Of a stretch of DNA of 64,000 bases, positions 18,085-30,829 are shown piece by piece (position 1 is the stretch's first letter; each line of letters opens with the position of its first letter). The notes below the pieces were generated by a model. The model was not told the DNA's origin and searched no databases. It saw only the letters and a list, made by a program, of their open reading frames with translations. The position numbers and the translations under genes were made by a program. The DNA is from Engraulis encrasicolus (lineage: Eukaryota; Chordata; Actinopteri; Clupeiformes; Engraulidae), in contig NC_085865.1 of the NCBI RefSeq assembly GCF_034702125.1, positions 27,160,540 to 27,224,539 on the forward strand. Direction: 5' to 3'.

Positions 18085-18122
<38 letters not shown>
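18085..18122. repeat. (GT)n microsatellite
   Basis: About 18 GT units continuing into GTGCGTGCGCATGCGCGC. Confidence 0.93.
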
Positions 18123-18127
<5 letters not shown>

Positions 18128-18502
18128 CGCATGCGCGCGTGCATGTTTGAAACTCCAAATAGCAGGCATTCTCCAAGTGAAGCATCTCCCGAGAAATGAC
18201 AAATCCTTCTCTCATCTGTGGGAAGGGTGGGCTGGAACAAGGGGGGTTATAAACATGTGAGGAGTGGGAACTGTATGCCCTGGTGGGGTCTACATCATGC
18301 CAAGCGTGAAATGCATGGTGAGAAACAGAAAGTGTCCTGAAGAGTGGCAGAGTAGGTGCGTAACGTAAAGGTAGTGGTGCATGTCAACTGCCGCTTAACT
18401 GTGATGAGGGTGTGAGTGTGTGCGTGTGTGTTAGTGGTAAAACATGTTAACTGGTGGTTACCAGACTGTAAAGATGTGAGAGTGTGTGTTTGGTTGTGCA
18501 TG

Positions 18503-18510
18503 AGAGAGAA

Positions 18511-18555
<45 letters not shown>
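18503..18555. repeat. (GA)n microsatellite
   Basis: An imperfect GA array with AAAG interruptions. Confidence 0.93.
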
Positions 18556-19036
18556 TTGTGTGAAGTAGATAGCGTTGTGGTGAGTGTGTGAGGCTATGGG
18601 CAGTGAAACACAACGCATCAATTTATAGTTCGGCCTACATAGACAAACTGTTGACTGTCTTTTCAGTGCTTGAGCAGAATTTGTTTGCCTCAGTGCCAAG
18701 GAGATGGAGATGATATGCCTCAACACCAGTGGCGTATTTGGAGGGTGTGATGTTGATAAGCACAAATTCTGTAACCAAGCCAAACTAGTGGGGTCTCCCC
18801 CAGATGAGATTTTTAAAAAATAAAAACGCTCTTAAATTGTGAATTTTGACCTCTTCAGACAGCTCCCTAGGCTACTAAGTCATTCTACCACGTTGCATTT
18901 CGCATCCTCTTCACTCCACAACTTGAAAATACAATCCAAATGTTTGCGTTGCATCTTACAGCAACAATTCATATCAATGCATTGAACAGAAAAGCACATC
19001 ACCACAGCCATCATTCCAGAAAGGGTGTGTTCTTAT
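18556..19036. other. unannotated stretch
   Basis: The passage near 18728 (CCAGTGGCGTAT...) to about 18815 resembles the start of a common fish repeat, but neither end is defined. No exon. Confidence 0.35.
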
Positions 19037-19393
19037 TTAGACAGGTCATCAGCTGGGAAAATTAGGCCTTTCGTCCTACCGCACTTTTCTCTGTGGATTA
19101 CTGACCAGAGGGCCTATTGGAAGAAATTAAAACATGGGGCCACGTCAATTTTTGCTCAGAATTCAATATGGCCGCCATTTTCCAAAATGACTTGTTTTCA
19201 TGCATTATTACATTGTACTATAAGGTGATATTCATGAACGATTAATTACTTTCAGCACTATTCTGTCCTATTTCCTTACATACATGTTTACAAAGGTTGA
19301 CTAAACTAAAACAAATGAAAATAAAGTTGGCCACCTTGCAATATCCAAAGGAAAGTGCTGAAAATAATGATTGAAATTCACATAGAGAGTCTA

Positions 19394-19800
19394 TGACTGG
19401 GAAAATTAGGCCTATTGTCCTGTCAGGGTTTTCACAGTGGTTTACAGACCAGAAGGCCTATTGAAAAAGATTCACCTGCTGGTTGCCATCTCAAATGTGC
19501 TCCAAAATTCAAAATGTTCTCTGTTTTTCAGAATGGCAGACTTTCATACATTTTTCTCAATACTGTAAGGCCATCATTATCAATAAAGACAACCTATTTT
19601 CTCCTATCTCCTATCTACAGACGTGAGTACAAAGGTTGGCAACAGAATGATGTAAATATATATCTTGCCCCTTTGAAATATCCTAAGGATTGTTGTCAGA
19701 AAATGATTGAATTACACATACACAGTAGACTGCTGAAAAAAGGCTATTGACCTGCCAAACTTTTCACATTACATTACTGACCAAAAGTTTTTCAGGCCTA
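19394..19800 (+). repeat. diverged tandem units of the 19037 arm
   Basis: GACTGGGAAAATTAGGCCTATT near 19394 restarts the order seen at 19051 (AGGCC, GTCCT, then CAGTGGTTTACAGACCAGA). A third start, GCTGAAAAAAGGCTATTGACCTGCC, occurs near 19731. Spacing is about 340 bp. Confidence 0.65.
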
Positions 19801-19844
19801 CATTTTTTTTGCATAAACCAAGGGTGAGTGTTCGTGCGTGTGTG

Positions 19845-20400
19845 CCCACGCGTATCCCCCGCTCATCTTTCCCCTGCTCTACAGTGTCTTTCCCCCACAC
19901 ACTATTCTGCCTCCCACACACTATTCTGTCCCCCAACCCCCTCACTCATCCCCCCCATGCTACTCTGCCCCCTACCCCTCACTCACCCCCCACTATTCTG
20001 CCCCCCACACTCAACCCCCCTGACTCATTCTTCCCCCACCCCCCCACAAAATACTCGCCCACCCCCCATCCAATGTGAAAAGTTTGGCAGGTCACCCCCT
20101 CCCCCCCCCACGACTCAACTTACTCCCCCACACACACACACTATTCTGCTCCCCGGAACCCCCCACACTATTCCCCCCCACCACCTCACTCATCCCCCCA
20201 CACACTATTCTGCCCCCCCACCCCCTAATTCAACCCGACTCATTCTCCCCCACCCCCCCACTCTGCCACCCTACCCCCGCTCACCCCCTCATTCATCCCA
20301 CCGCTCCTCCACATCATTCGGTCCCCCCTACCCTCCCACCTTATACCCCCCTCCCTACCCTCCCACCTTACACCCACCCTCCCCCCGGTCTACTGGGTCT
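19845..20400 (+). repeat. C-rich, strand-asymmetric tract
   Basis: About 550 bp made almost only of C with T and A. Degenerate words such as CCCCCACACACTATTCTGCC and CCCTCACTCATCCCC recur irregularly. G is nearly absent except where the inverted 23-bp fragment at 20072-20094 interrupts. Overlapping 60-241 codon P/H/T-rich frames are artefacts. The minus strand has many G runs suited to quadruplexes. Confidence 0.85.
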
Positions 20401-20455
20401 ATGTCAGTGTATGTAAAGCACACTGGCCACACACACTTGAGAAAAGCGCACTCAG

Positions 20456-20540
20456 GCACACACACACACACATATAAACGCACACGCACACGCACACGCA
20501 CACACACACGTACACGCACACGCACCCGCACCCACACCCT
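20456..20540. repeat. CA/CGCA-rich tract
   Basis: An imperfect CACACGCACACGCAC run abutting the right arm of the inverted structure. Confidence 0.85.
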
Positions 20541-20928
20541 GACAGGACAATAGGCCTAATTTTCCCAGTCATAGACTCTCTATGTGCATTTCAATCATTA
20601 TTTTCAGCACTTTCCTTTGCATATTGCAAGGTGGCCAACTTTATTTTCATTTGTTTTAGTTTAGTCAACCTTTGTAAACATGTATGTAAGGAAATAGGAC
20701 AGAATAGTGCTGAAAGTAATTAATCGTTCATGAATATCACCTTATAGTACAATGTAATAATGCATGAAAACAAGTCATTTTGGAAAATGGCGGCCATATT
20801 GAATTCTGAGCAAAAATTGACGTGGCCCCATGTTTTAATTTCTTCCAATAGGCCCTCTGGTCAGTAATCCACAGAGAAAAGTGCGGTAGGACGAAAGGCC
20901 TAATTTTCCCAGCTGATGACCTGTCTAA

Positions 20929-22200
20929 TTCTGCTAGGTAGAACTAATAGAAATGAAGTCAAGAGTGGCCACGAGCATGCCGTTGCGACCAAGGTACACT
21001 GTACACGAGAGCTGCCAAAAACTTGCGTAGGCCTGCCGTTAACTTGGGGGGGGGGGGGTTGTCCCAGGCAGGCAGACAGAAGGCCCAGAACTGGGTCCTC
21101 ATTACATCTACTGGGCTGAGGGCCCCTTTTAGATGACTTTGTCCTGGGCACAGCCAAAGCTGTCAGCGGCCCTGCTTGAAACAAACAACATCTGAAGCTA
21201 AATAAACATGGAAACCGAAAAAAGAATAAAATTGGTGCTGCTGCTCGCCTGTCAGGTGTTCTTGCAGGGTAAAATGGCTAATCAGGAAGAATTAAACACC
21301 GACAGAGATGAATAATGGGAAGGTCATTTCGGGCAGGAAAAAGAAAAAGAGCTGTCATGATGGCCACTCCAAAAGTGCAGCGTCAGAACTGTGGGAGACA
21401 AACTACTCTGTGGTCACATTAATTAAGACATGCAGAGCGCAGGGAATAACAGGCACGGCTAGAAACAGATGGTCAGCAAAACATTGACAGTGTGTGCTCT
21501 TACTGACCAAAAAAAAAAAGAAGACGAAAAGAATCCATACACAGCATGGCTGTATTTCTCTATATGCTAACCAATGTCACACACTTTGCTTAAACAAGAA
21601 AGTTTAAGTTAGTAAATGTCAAATTAAAAAAAAATACTTGGCTCCTCAAAAAATTAGTTTTAGGAGCACTTCTTGGATTCAAGACTAATTTTTGTGAGGT
21701 GCTATTTGGATGGGAAAACTTAGAACAATAAAAAAGAAAAATTCCAAGGCATTTTCATTTAGCCAACTTAATAAAGCCTTTATTGCGCTATCTTGGTTAC
21801 AATAACCTTTTAAAAAAACTCCATGAGTCTTTTAAAATGTTAATCCAGTGCTCCTATATAAAATAGCCTGTTCTGGGCCACAAAGAAAGCTGATTTCATT
21901 CAGAAATGATTATGACTCTTAAAGAGCACCACCGATACAATGCATTGCACATTTGAAGAATTTCGTGGAGGCATGCAGTGCTAGTGTAGAAGAAAGTGTA
22001 GTTTAATGCTTACATGAACTTAATGTTTTCAGTGCAGTAATAGTTAAGTAATATTTCCTGTTGTGTACTGTACTAGGCATCAAAAGAATAAGGATATGAC
22101 ACTGACAGTATTATGGTTAACTTTCACACTCATTTTACATAAATTATAGAATGCAATCCCTTAATTAAGAAATGACATGGAAAGAATGAATATCATGAAT
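20929..22200. other. unannotated stretch with possible hAT end
   Basis: A G run lies at 21048-21058. 21121-21174 ends in CTGTCAGCGGCCCTG, a hAT-like terminus, but no matching left end or TSD is found. A small hairpin at 21644-21699 (CCTCAAAAAATTAG ... CTAATTTTTGTGAGG) has a loop of about 25 nt. No exon. Confidence 0.4.
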
Positions 22201-22202
22201 AA

Positions 22203-22350
22203 TCTCTCGCTCTCGCTCTCTCTCTCTCCAGTATGTGTGTCCATGAGTGTGTACTACTCAAAGACTCATCCTACTTATATTCATTGCTCCACACACACAC
22301 ACACACAGACACAGACATGCACACGCACACGCACACACACACACACACAG
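22203..22350. repeat. CT and CA patches
   Basis: A (CT)n tract at 22203-22228 and interrupted CA tracts at 22291-22349. Confidence 0.88.
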
Positions 22351-22663
22351 GTGAGCTAACTGTCTGGTTTGCTGTCACTAAGCTAGATAGTCTGATTATG
22401 CCGATACATGTTTCATTCAAATGCAAATTGCATTGTGTGTTGGATCAGAAGTTAGGCTGATTTTAGCATTATGTTATGAGGATTTGCCTTTCCACCACCC
22501 ATCTCCTCCTCCATCTCTCTCCTCTGTGTGATGGGTTGCTATCGCTCTGCCGACGGAAATCTTCTTAGTGAGTGGATGTTCTTATCCCTCTGGCAGTGCT
22601 TAGGCTACATGCTCCATAGCTTTCTATAACAATGCTAATTTCTTTCTTGCCTCCATCCCCCAC

Positions 22664-22797
<134 letters not shown>

Positions 22798-23031
22798 AGT
22801 TCAGTGGGTGGATTGTCAGGTTGAAAGGCGATGAGAGATTAGGAATTAAGAGAGGAGGAAGATGCTGTGTCTGAGATTGAGAATCTGAGAAGACAATTGA
22901 TCTTTCCACTAAGCACCATCCCCCATAGGAAATGTTGCTATGTCAGTCAATGTTGTTGGTTTCACCATTGAAATTAATGCAAATAGTTGATATTGTATGG
23001 GTATGTAGCTGTTCTTTGCAGAGAGAAATGA

Positions 23032-24438
23032 CATACCTGGAAACTCAGGAGGGTTGAAAAAGGTGACAAACTAATCGCAGCATCGCGGCGCGGCGCGGCA
23101 ACCCCGCCCCCCCCAAAAAAACAGGGAAAAAGACGATATTTTATTTACTAGGCCTACTCTAGAAATCAGACTTCTGAATTAATTCTATTCTTCACCAGCC
23201 AATATATGTCTTACAAGCCAAACATACACTCACCCAGAGGCAATTCTAGGTTAAGCTGGGACTCCAAGTTTGGGGGCCCCAAGCGGCTGCCTATCTAGCC
23301 TAGTGACAAGAAGCGTCTCTGCACTCACCACCTGTCAAAATGTAAGTTGTCATATTTACCAGCCAAAAGGAGGGAGCACATGGTCACTTATGTTGTCTTA
23401 ACTTTGAGCCCCACTGCATTTGAATGAAATTAAAGCATTTGCTGTTTTGGCTAAAGAGGGTAATAGGGAAATCTAGGCCAATAACATAATAAGATATATA
23501 AAATAGAACCAAGGAATTTTAGAGAATTTATGACTGAATGATAGTCGAATTTCAGCATTTCCCCAATAAAATGGTGTTGTACTATGAAGAAGCATTAGAT
23601 TGTAGAAAAAGATAACAACAGATGTCATCTAGGTTAATAGGCTATTTAGATTAATAACATTAGGTCATTGGTGGCTAACATTAAAATCATGATCGCACAC
23701 ATGCAAAGTATGCGGGGGCATGACAAATAGCCATTGCTATGCATTCCTCTGACGTTTATGAAGGTTTCATCGAGTGTAGCGTGGGCCTCTTGCTATTCAC
23801 GGTTAAATGATCTGACATATGGAACCAAATTTAGCTCTCTGCTAATCTGCCAATTTATAGCGCAGTCAGGCCCTGCCTACCGTCATTCTAACACATTTTC
23901 TCACTCTGAAGTTTTCTATAGGCCTACCGTTTCAAGATATTGCCGTCAATTCAAATAAAGCGAAACATCCATGTTAGGACCGCAGACCTTCTACCATTGG
24001 GCTATTTATTTTCACAAGTAGACGGGCTTAGCTAATGAAACAATTCACAATTCCCAAACCCTGCTCAAATCCATTTACCTTTGAAACGATGATTTGGACA
24101 GTGGTCATTTGTAAAGGCAAAGTGACAGTACGCGCTAACTAGCCGTTTGAATTAGCGCGCTGATTGGCCAATGCTTCCCCCAACACAGTTGCCGGCCAAT
24201 GAGAACGGCAGGCAGACGCAGACCAAGAAAGATCAGTAGAATGTCGCTCAACCGCAATGTCTGTAAAACTAGCTGAGATTCTATGAGAAGTATTGCCGTA
24301 TCCAGTCTATCTGTCTCCGTCTGCCTACCCCCCCCCCCCCCCAAAAAAAACTCTTCGGATCTACACGATTCACGTCAGTGACCTATTTTGAGATCAAAAC
24401 GGCGAATTTCGCCGAAAGGTGACAAGTTTGCAGGTATG
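23032..24438. mobile_element. hAT-like element with CATACCTG ends
   Basis: The left end CATACCTGGAAACT and the right end read inward, CATACCTGCAAACT, match at 13 of 14. The word GAAATGA borders both sides (23025-23031 and 24438-24444), overlapping the right end by one base, so the TSD is probable but degraded. The element is about 1.4 kb. It has C/A runs near both ends, GCGGCGCGGCGCGG near 23084, and two CCAAT-box words (GATTGGCCAATG near 24161, GGCCAATGAGAAC near 24194) that could be an internal promoter. No transposase is readable. Ends resemble those of the element at 36716. It is interrupted by the small hAT at 23235. Confidence 0.65.
23235..23321. mobile_element. tiny hAT element (87 bp), 8-bp TSD
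   Basis: The ends are CAGAGGCA and, reading inward from the right, CAGAGACG. The flanks carry a perfect 8-bp TSD, CACTCACC (23227-23234 and 23322-23329). The core contains GGGGGCCCC. It is related in ends and core to 35457-35623. Its size leaves room only for the termini. Confidence 0.85.
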
Positions 24439-25241
24439 AAATGATGATGGCATTAAATAGTGGCCACATGTCGTAAAGTAGGCTAGTGGGCAGAAGAAAT
24501 GACTATTGTATGTATTGAAAGCCTGCAATCAATCAATTGTTGATGTCTTAGCAGCGGTCACCAATTGTTTGTTGTCACCTTCATTGGACTGAACTTTGTC
24601 ATGATACACTTCGAGAAGGTCTGTGATTATTGCTTGTAGTTGGAGAATGTGGCCATTACAGTAGGAACAAGGACTCCAACACTAAAACCAAAGGTGATAA
24701 TTACAGTTTATCTCCTTCATTGCGAAGTTTTCCTTTTCGGACGGTCAATAGTTTAATGATTTTTAAATGCAATAAATGCATAAAAAACGAATAAATAAAT
24801 GAACTTTAAAAACTAACCCTACTAAGCATCTGAAATTGTTGTTCTGTATATTTCATGTGCGATTTGTTTCTACGAGTGATGTTGGCTATGATTATGTCCA
24901 TGATTGTAAGTCTTTTTGGTTAAAAAGCGTCTGCCAAATACAATATATTTCTGGGAGAAATTTCTCTAAAGTAGAGTTTGGCTGAACCATTTATATCAAT
25001 CCCTAACATGGCCATCACCTTTGAGGTGTATTATGATGCATGTTGGTCCTATTAATGATCTTATTACACTTTAGACAATGACTTTCATCAGTTAATCAGA
25101 GCTCATGCCCCCCTTTTCACAAACAATTTAAATCAATTTGTGACTACTAAAATGAGACTATCAAGGTAATCCATTCATTTAATTCCACTTAATTCAAACA
25201 GCCCTTCTTGTCATAGCTTTACAATTTTGTATATGGTAGGG
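24439..25241. other. unannotated AT-rich stretch
   Basis: Ordinary sequence with no exon, RNA or repeat ends. Confidence 0.4.
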
Positions 25242-25393
25242 CAGGGCTGGACTGGCCATCTGGCATACCGAGCATTTCCCTCTCGTGGGCTTTTCACCCT
25301 CGTGGGCCCCTATTTTCAGAAATGTTAAAAAAGGTGAATCAGTTCTACGTCGCTAATTATGGGGGGAGGGGGGGGTGGTGGATTCCAGCCCTG
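25242..25393. mobile_element. small hAT element, near-perfect TSD
   Basis: The ends share CAGGGCTGGA (left 25242, right read inward from 25393). The flanks are TGGTAGGG (25234-25241) and TGGTAGGC (25394-25401), matching at 7 of 8. Length is 152 bp, with a G-rich run near 25362-25378. Confidence 0.82.
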
Positions 25394-25401
25394 TGGTAGG
25401 C

Positions 25402-26257
25402 CCTTTAGGATTGCAAAGGTATTGCTCTGCTGACGGATTCATACTGTTGTACACTTGAGGACTAATTAAATCACTGGCTTAGTCAGAAGAGTCCAGGGAT
25501 ATTTCAAAAAGGAAACTTAATATCTATTTAGTTTAATATTTTTTCTTTCTTGACAGTGCTAATCATGCCCGTACCTGTACCTGTTTTTATTTCAGTGTAA
25601 GTATGCTACGTAAAGGCTCTTTGGAACAGGATGGACCAATTATAAACTGGCCTACAGCAAATATCTATGCTGTACTAAGATGAATGTAACATTTTAAAAT
25701 ATATGTGAGACCTCCCTCTTGGCAAATTATGCAGATTTTTCACAGGTTATTTAGTCTAGTCACCAGAGGGGAGGTCATGCGATTGAAACGACTAACATTT
25801 ATTAAATAAAAATTCTACAAACCCTGTTAGGAATCATGGGTTTTCAAAGATAAATGCAGTGAGAAGTGTGGTCATGTCTAAGATCACAATACTTGCCATG
25901 TGTTAAGCTCACATGTCATGTCCTTTTTGAATAACAAGACAAAATGCACAACACCAGATCATGTGTCTCATATTCTCAATGTTAAAGCATATGATCATGA
26001 AGTTTGAAGCATGTGCTTTTAAGCTATTGGTTTCATCACTATGTGGGAAAGCGTTGCTATCGCTGGGCTTTGACACATACTGAACAGAGGCTGCCGTAAC
26101 GACCAGGTGTGAACACAGGGCTCTAGTATTGCTTTTAGCCTTAACAAAGCTTTCTGTTAACTTTCATTTTTGGTTGTAGAATACATGACATAATTTTTTT
26201 GAGAGAGTCTCACTGTCCATGCATGAAGTACAGCATCACACTCACACACTCTCACAC
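25402..26257. other. unannotated AT-rich stretch
   Basis: Ordinary sequence with no exon, RNA or repeat ends. Confidence 0.4.
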
Positions 26258-27284
<1,027 letters not shown>

Positions 27285-28119
27285 GTGGGCTAGATTTCGT
27301 AGCTCCTTTAGAAAACGAGTTTCGTTCTCACTCTCGAGTGGCGACTTGATTTTTCTAATATGACCTCCTGACAATATGTAAAGCAATATTCTGGCTGTTG
27401 CCACGCTGAAAAGTTGCACGTTGATATTAAAAAATAACGAAAATAAAAAAGACTGGGGGTGACGTCATATAATGCACAGTCAATGGAAGTCTCCGCCCCT
27501 CAAAGTTGAAAAGGGAATATTTATCCGCATATCGGCCTTTTTTCATAGGCATGTAATTCACCTAATCATTGAAACAACGTAGGCATTTCATTCCTGACCA
27601 TTTTCCTGTTACTGGAAAAAATAACACAGCTTGCATTTCTTTACTGACACGTAGTTTTTTGGCGAATTGATCTACCCCCGTCACCTCATTGCTCTATTGC
27701 TTTGAGGGAACAGACCTGTCCGCTTTTTGACATTTATCTGTCGTTGCCCAATGATGGTCAGACAGTCGAACGCTAACAGCGAAAAAGAGCACTTCTGAAA
27801 GTTTGAGAAAAATATTTTTTTTTGCATGTACACAACAAGTGAGCCCACTTACCCCCCAACTTGTAACTTTTTGCCATGTAATCTGACGGTTCCGGGTAGC
27901 ATGCACGCGCTAGCTGTATTCTGCCTCGTTGACCTTGCATTGACGTGACGTCACTCGGTCGGCTAGTTTTTGTTGTCATTTTTATAAATCAATGTGAAGT
28001 TTTGAGGATGGCAACAGCCAAAATATTGATTAATATGTTGTCAGGGGCAGGGACGTGCACAGGAATTTCAAAGGGCAGTTGCTCTAACCTGAAGAAAGGG
28101 CAACCCCCCCCCCCAAAAA

Positions 28120-28137
28120 AAAAAAAAAAAAAAAAAC
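28120..28137 (+). repeat. poly-C/poly-A run
   Basis: A C run (28106-28116) joined to about 20 A, just inside the hAT left end. Confidence 0.9.
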
Positions 28138-30046
28138 CCATCAACAATGAGCGGCCTTCAGAATTGTTTAGCAAACTGCACCATGAGTATTATTATTTTT
28201 AGTAGTAGTAGTAGAAGTAGTATATTATTGTCATAATTATTAATATTATTTTATTGTATAGTATCTTGAATGCATACCATATGATATAACATGCTAGTTT
28301 TTAAACATGTAGGCTAGGCCTACCTATTAATCATATCAGAGATGATCAGCCTTATGCCCACCTGCCCTAAATGTCTCCTGATCCACATTTCCTCATGTGT
28401 GGTATGTGGCTGTCCCTAAATTAAATGAAATTATGAGAAAAAGCCTTGATAGTTTTTAAACCTGTAACTTATCAGTCACAGAGATGATCAGTCTTATGCC
28501 TACCTGCCCTATGTGCAGAGGTCTGTGGCTCTGAGTCATTCTCATCTTAATTGAAATGAAATGAGTAAATTAATAGGCTAAATATGAGGATGCTTAATCA
28601 ATTAACCCACTGTCATCTTTATAATCCTTGTAGCAGCCAAAGTAGACTTTAAGTTATAATAAATAGAAATAGTTTAGAAATGGTTAAAAAGATCATTTAA
28701 TTTGAATTTGAAATTTCATTAATATGCATATTCCATGATTAAAATGATGAATATTATATAGGAAAGCTAAAACAATAAGAATTCACAGGTTTAGGTCATT
28801 TGTTGGGTCTTTTGTAGCCTATATTAAAAATGTGTACTGTCGCTTTAAGAATTGACGAGCCGGCTTTCATTTCAGATCGCAAAGAACCGTGGCGTGGGAG
28901 CGACCAGTTCTTATCTGTTGCTCTGAAGCTCCGAGCTTCTCGCAGACTTTATAACCTTTTATTTTCATTACAGATATTTTAGTTAGTTCATGCACATTTT
29001 GTAGGCCTATGTCTTGAGAACAGTAAACGTCAGTTATCATGTGGAGTGGATTTATTTCAATTACATGAACATTGACAGTGGAAACAGTATCTTTGGGTCG
29101 GAGAATATATCAGCGTAAGAAAAAGCACTTTCCAAGCGGTCTCACCAAGATCAAACCTCTACAATCCTGAAAAAGGTGCACTGCCTCACCTGCACCTGTT
29201 TTTTTCGCAGCCAACTCCAGAGATGTGCTTCCTTTAGCTAGCCTACCCCCTTAAGTTCTCTCTTGCTTGATAAAACGACATGTCATCTGCATGTTTCTTA
29301 GTTGGGTTAGCCTTCCACAAAACAACCTGAGCCATGTAAAACGTTGACAATGACTGCAAGCTAGCTGGCTGTCGTTTTTCCCCAATGTCTGAACGTGGCA
29401 CACCGGCTGTCAGAATATTTAGGATCACTAAACGTCCTAAACTCGACATCGGCTTTAAGAGTCATGTAATGTAATACTGTGTAGTCTGCTATGTTTCCAG
29501 CTCACCTCAGGCCGCCAGGGCAGTCGTTCTACTCCCACGACATCTTCGACATATTTTGCGTCTCTGCCCTGGTCGCATCGCATGCATGCTTGCTCCCCCC
29601 TCCCTCCCATGTAGAGCTGCGCGTGCCCCCCCGCAACGCGCATGCTGCCCCTCCCTTTGCCTATCTCTCGAGGTGCAGGTGAATCTGAATTTGAAAACTT
29701 AATTTAGGAAGCTTCAATCAAAAATACGAATTGCAAAGCAAATCAGTTGAAACATGAAATCTTGCCTATTTTTCCGAAGCATATCTACACCTGGCTGTCG
29801 GGTTTTTTTGCTACCTAAACGTGGCGCTGGCTGGCTGTCAGATGTATGATAACTAAAAGTTCTAAACTCAACATTGTTGATAATAGAGAGGTTGATTGTG
29901 AGCATATTTTGTACCCTAATATGTAGACTGTGTGTAGGGCTCTAGCCGACACCCAGGCATCTTCAAAATCTTTCGTGTCTCTTATAGACGCTCAAGCGCC
30001 TGTCGCGTGCCTTCTCCCTCCCCACCGGAGTTGTTGCGTAGGCCTA

Positions 30047-30829
30047 GTAGGGTAGACTGAGTACAGTTGAGTACAGGGTACAGTTTAGACAAACCAAATA
30101 TCTCTGGATAACAACGTAACTCTGATCTAATTTTTGCTGTGGACATGCACATCGATATCCTCCTTGATCATGGGAAATTTGAAACCAGCACAGAACGCAG
30201 ATCCAAAGATATTGGGAAAATGCTGTTTTCAACAGGTCAGATTTACCTCACCAGGTTCCTTCAAAAATGAATATCTAATGACCATTAGTTATCCTCTTGA
30301 TATAAGTTACATGATTGCAAGCCATGATATGTGCTCTAAAAGCAGACATATTTCCTGCCATCATAACACTTAAAACCATTTTAATATCTTTATCAATGTG
30401 TGATCTGGCCAGAAGGGGACAGTTTAGACGCTAGCCTGTAGTGCTAATTTCACTATGTAAAACCAATGTAAAGATGCTAACGGGTACAGTTGAGTACAGT
30501 ATTTTGCTATCGGCCATGCTATTAGCTCCCATGGCTATTACCTCCCATTGATTAGAATGGTGTCTCAACTGTACTCTGCTATGTCTCAACTGTACCCCAC
30601 CGTTTTTTAGCTAGGGTACAGTCAGGACAAAAGTGCACCTTTTTTGTTTGATTAATTACATAAACATTAAACATCCTAGAGATATAATTCCTTGATTATA
30701 TATTTGCCCACATCCTGAAAATATGTTCTGTCCAAAACAACTTTCTTTTTAGGACCTTTTAATGGTCTAATTTCTGCGTGGAAGGGGACAAAAATAAAAG
30801 TGTACCCAACTGTACTCAGTCTACCCTAC
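30047..30829. mobile_element. TA-flanked foldback element with repeated GTACAGTTGAG
   Basis: 29-bp ends (GTAGGGTAGACTGAGTACAG..., 30047-30075 and complement 30801-30829) match with one change. TA flanks both sides (30045-30046, 30830-30831), pointing to Tc1/mariner-type insertion. Length is 783 bp. The word GTACAGTTGAG or its complement recurs near 30054, 30066, 30484, 30565, 30585 and 30805, which looks like multiple transposase binding sites. No coding frame. Confidence 0.85.

Larger units (their letters stand above)
19037..20928. repeat. 1.9-kb inverted-repeat structure
   Basis: The left arm 19037-19429 and right arm 20536-20928 are both 393 bp and near-perfect reverse complements (outer word TTAGACAGGTCATCAGCTGG; inner word TGTCCTGTCAGGGT). 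Inside the left half a diverged second unit starts near 19394 and a partial third near 19729, each beginning with a GGGAAAATTAGGCCT-like word, so the arm belongs to a tandem unit of about 340 bp. A 23-bp piece of the third unit (19748-19770) reappears inverted at 20072-20094 inside a C-rich core. No clear TSD and no transposase. It may be a foldback element or a rearranged satellite. Confidence 0.85.

Noticed and set aside
19828..20553. 241-codon proline-rich frame
   Set aside because: Translation of the C-rich tract; overlapping frames in the other registers are equally open.
21121..21174. hAT right end CTGTCAGCGGCCCTG
   Set aside because: No left end or 8-bp duplication of CTTGAAAC found, so not called as an element.
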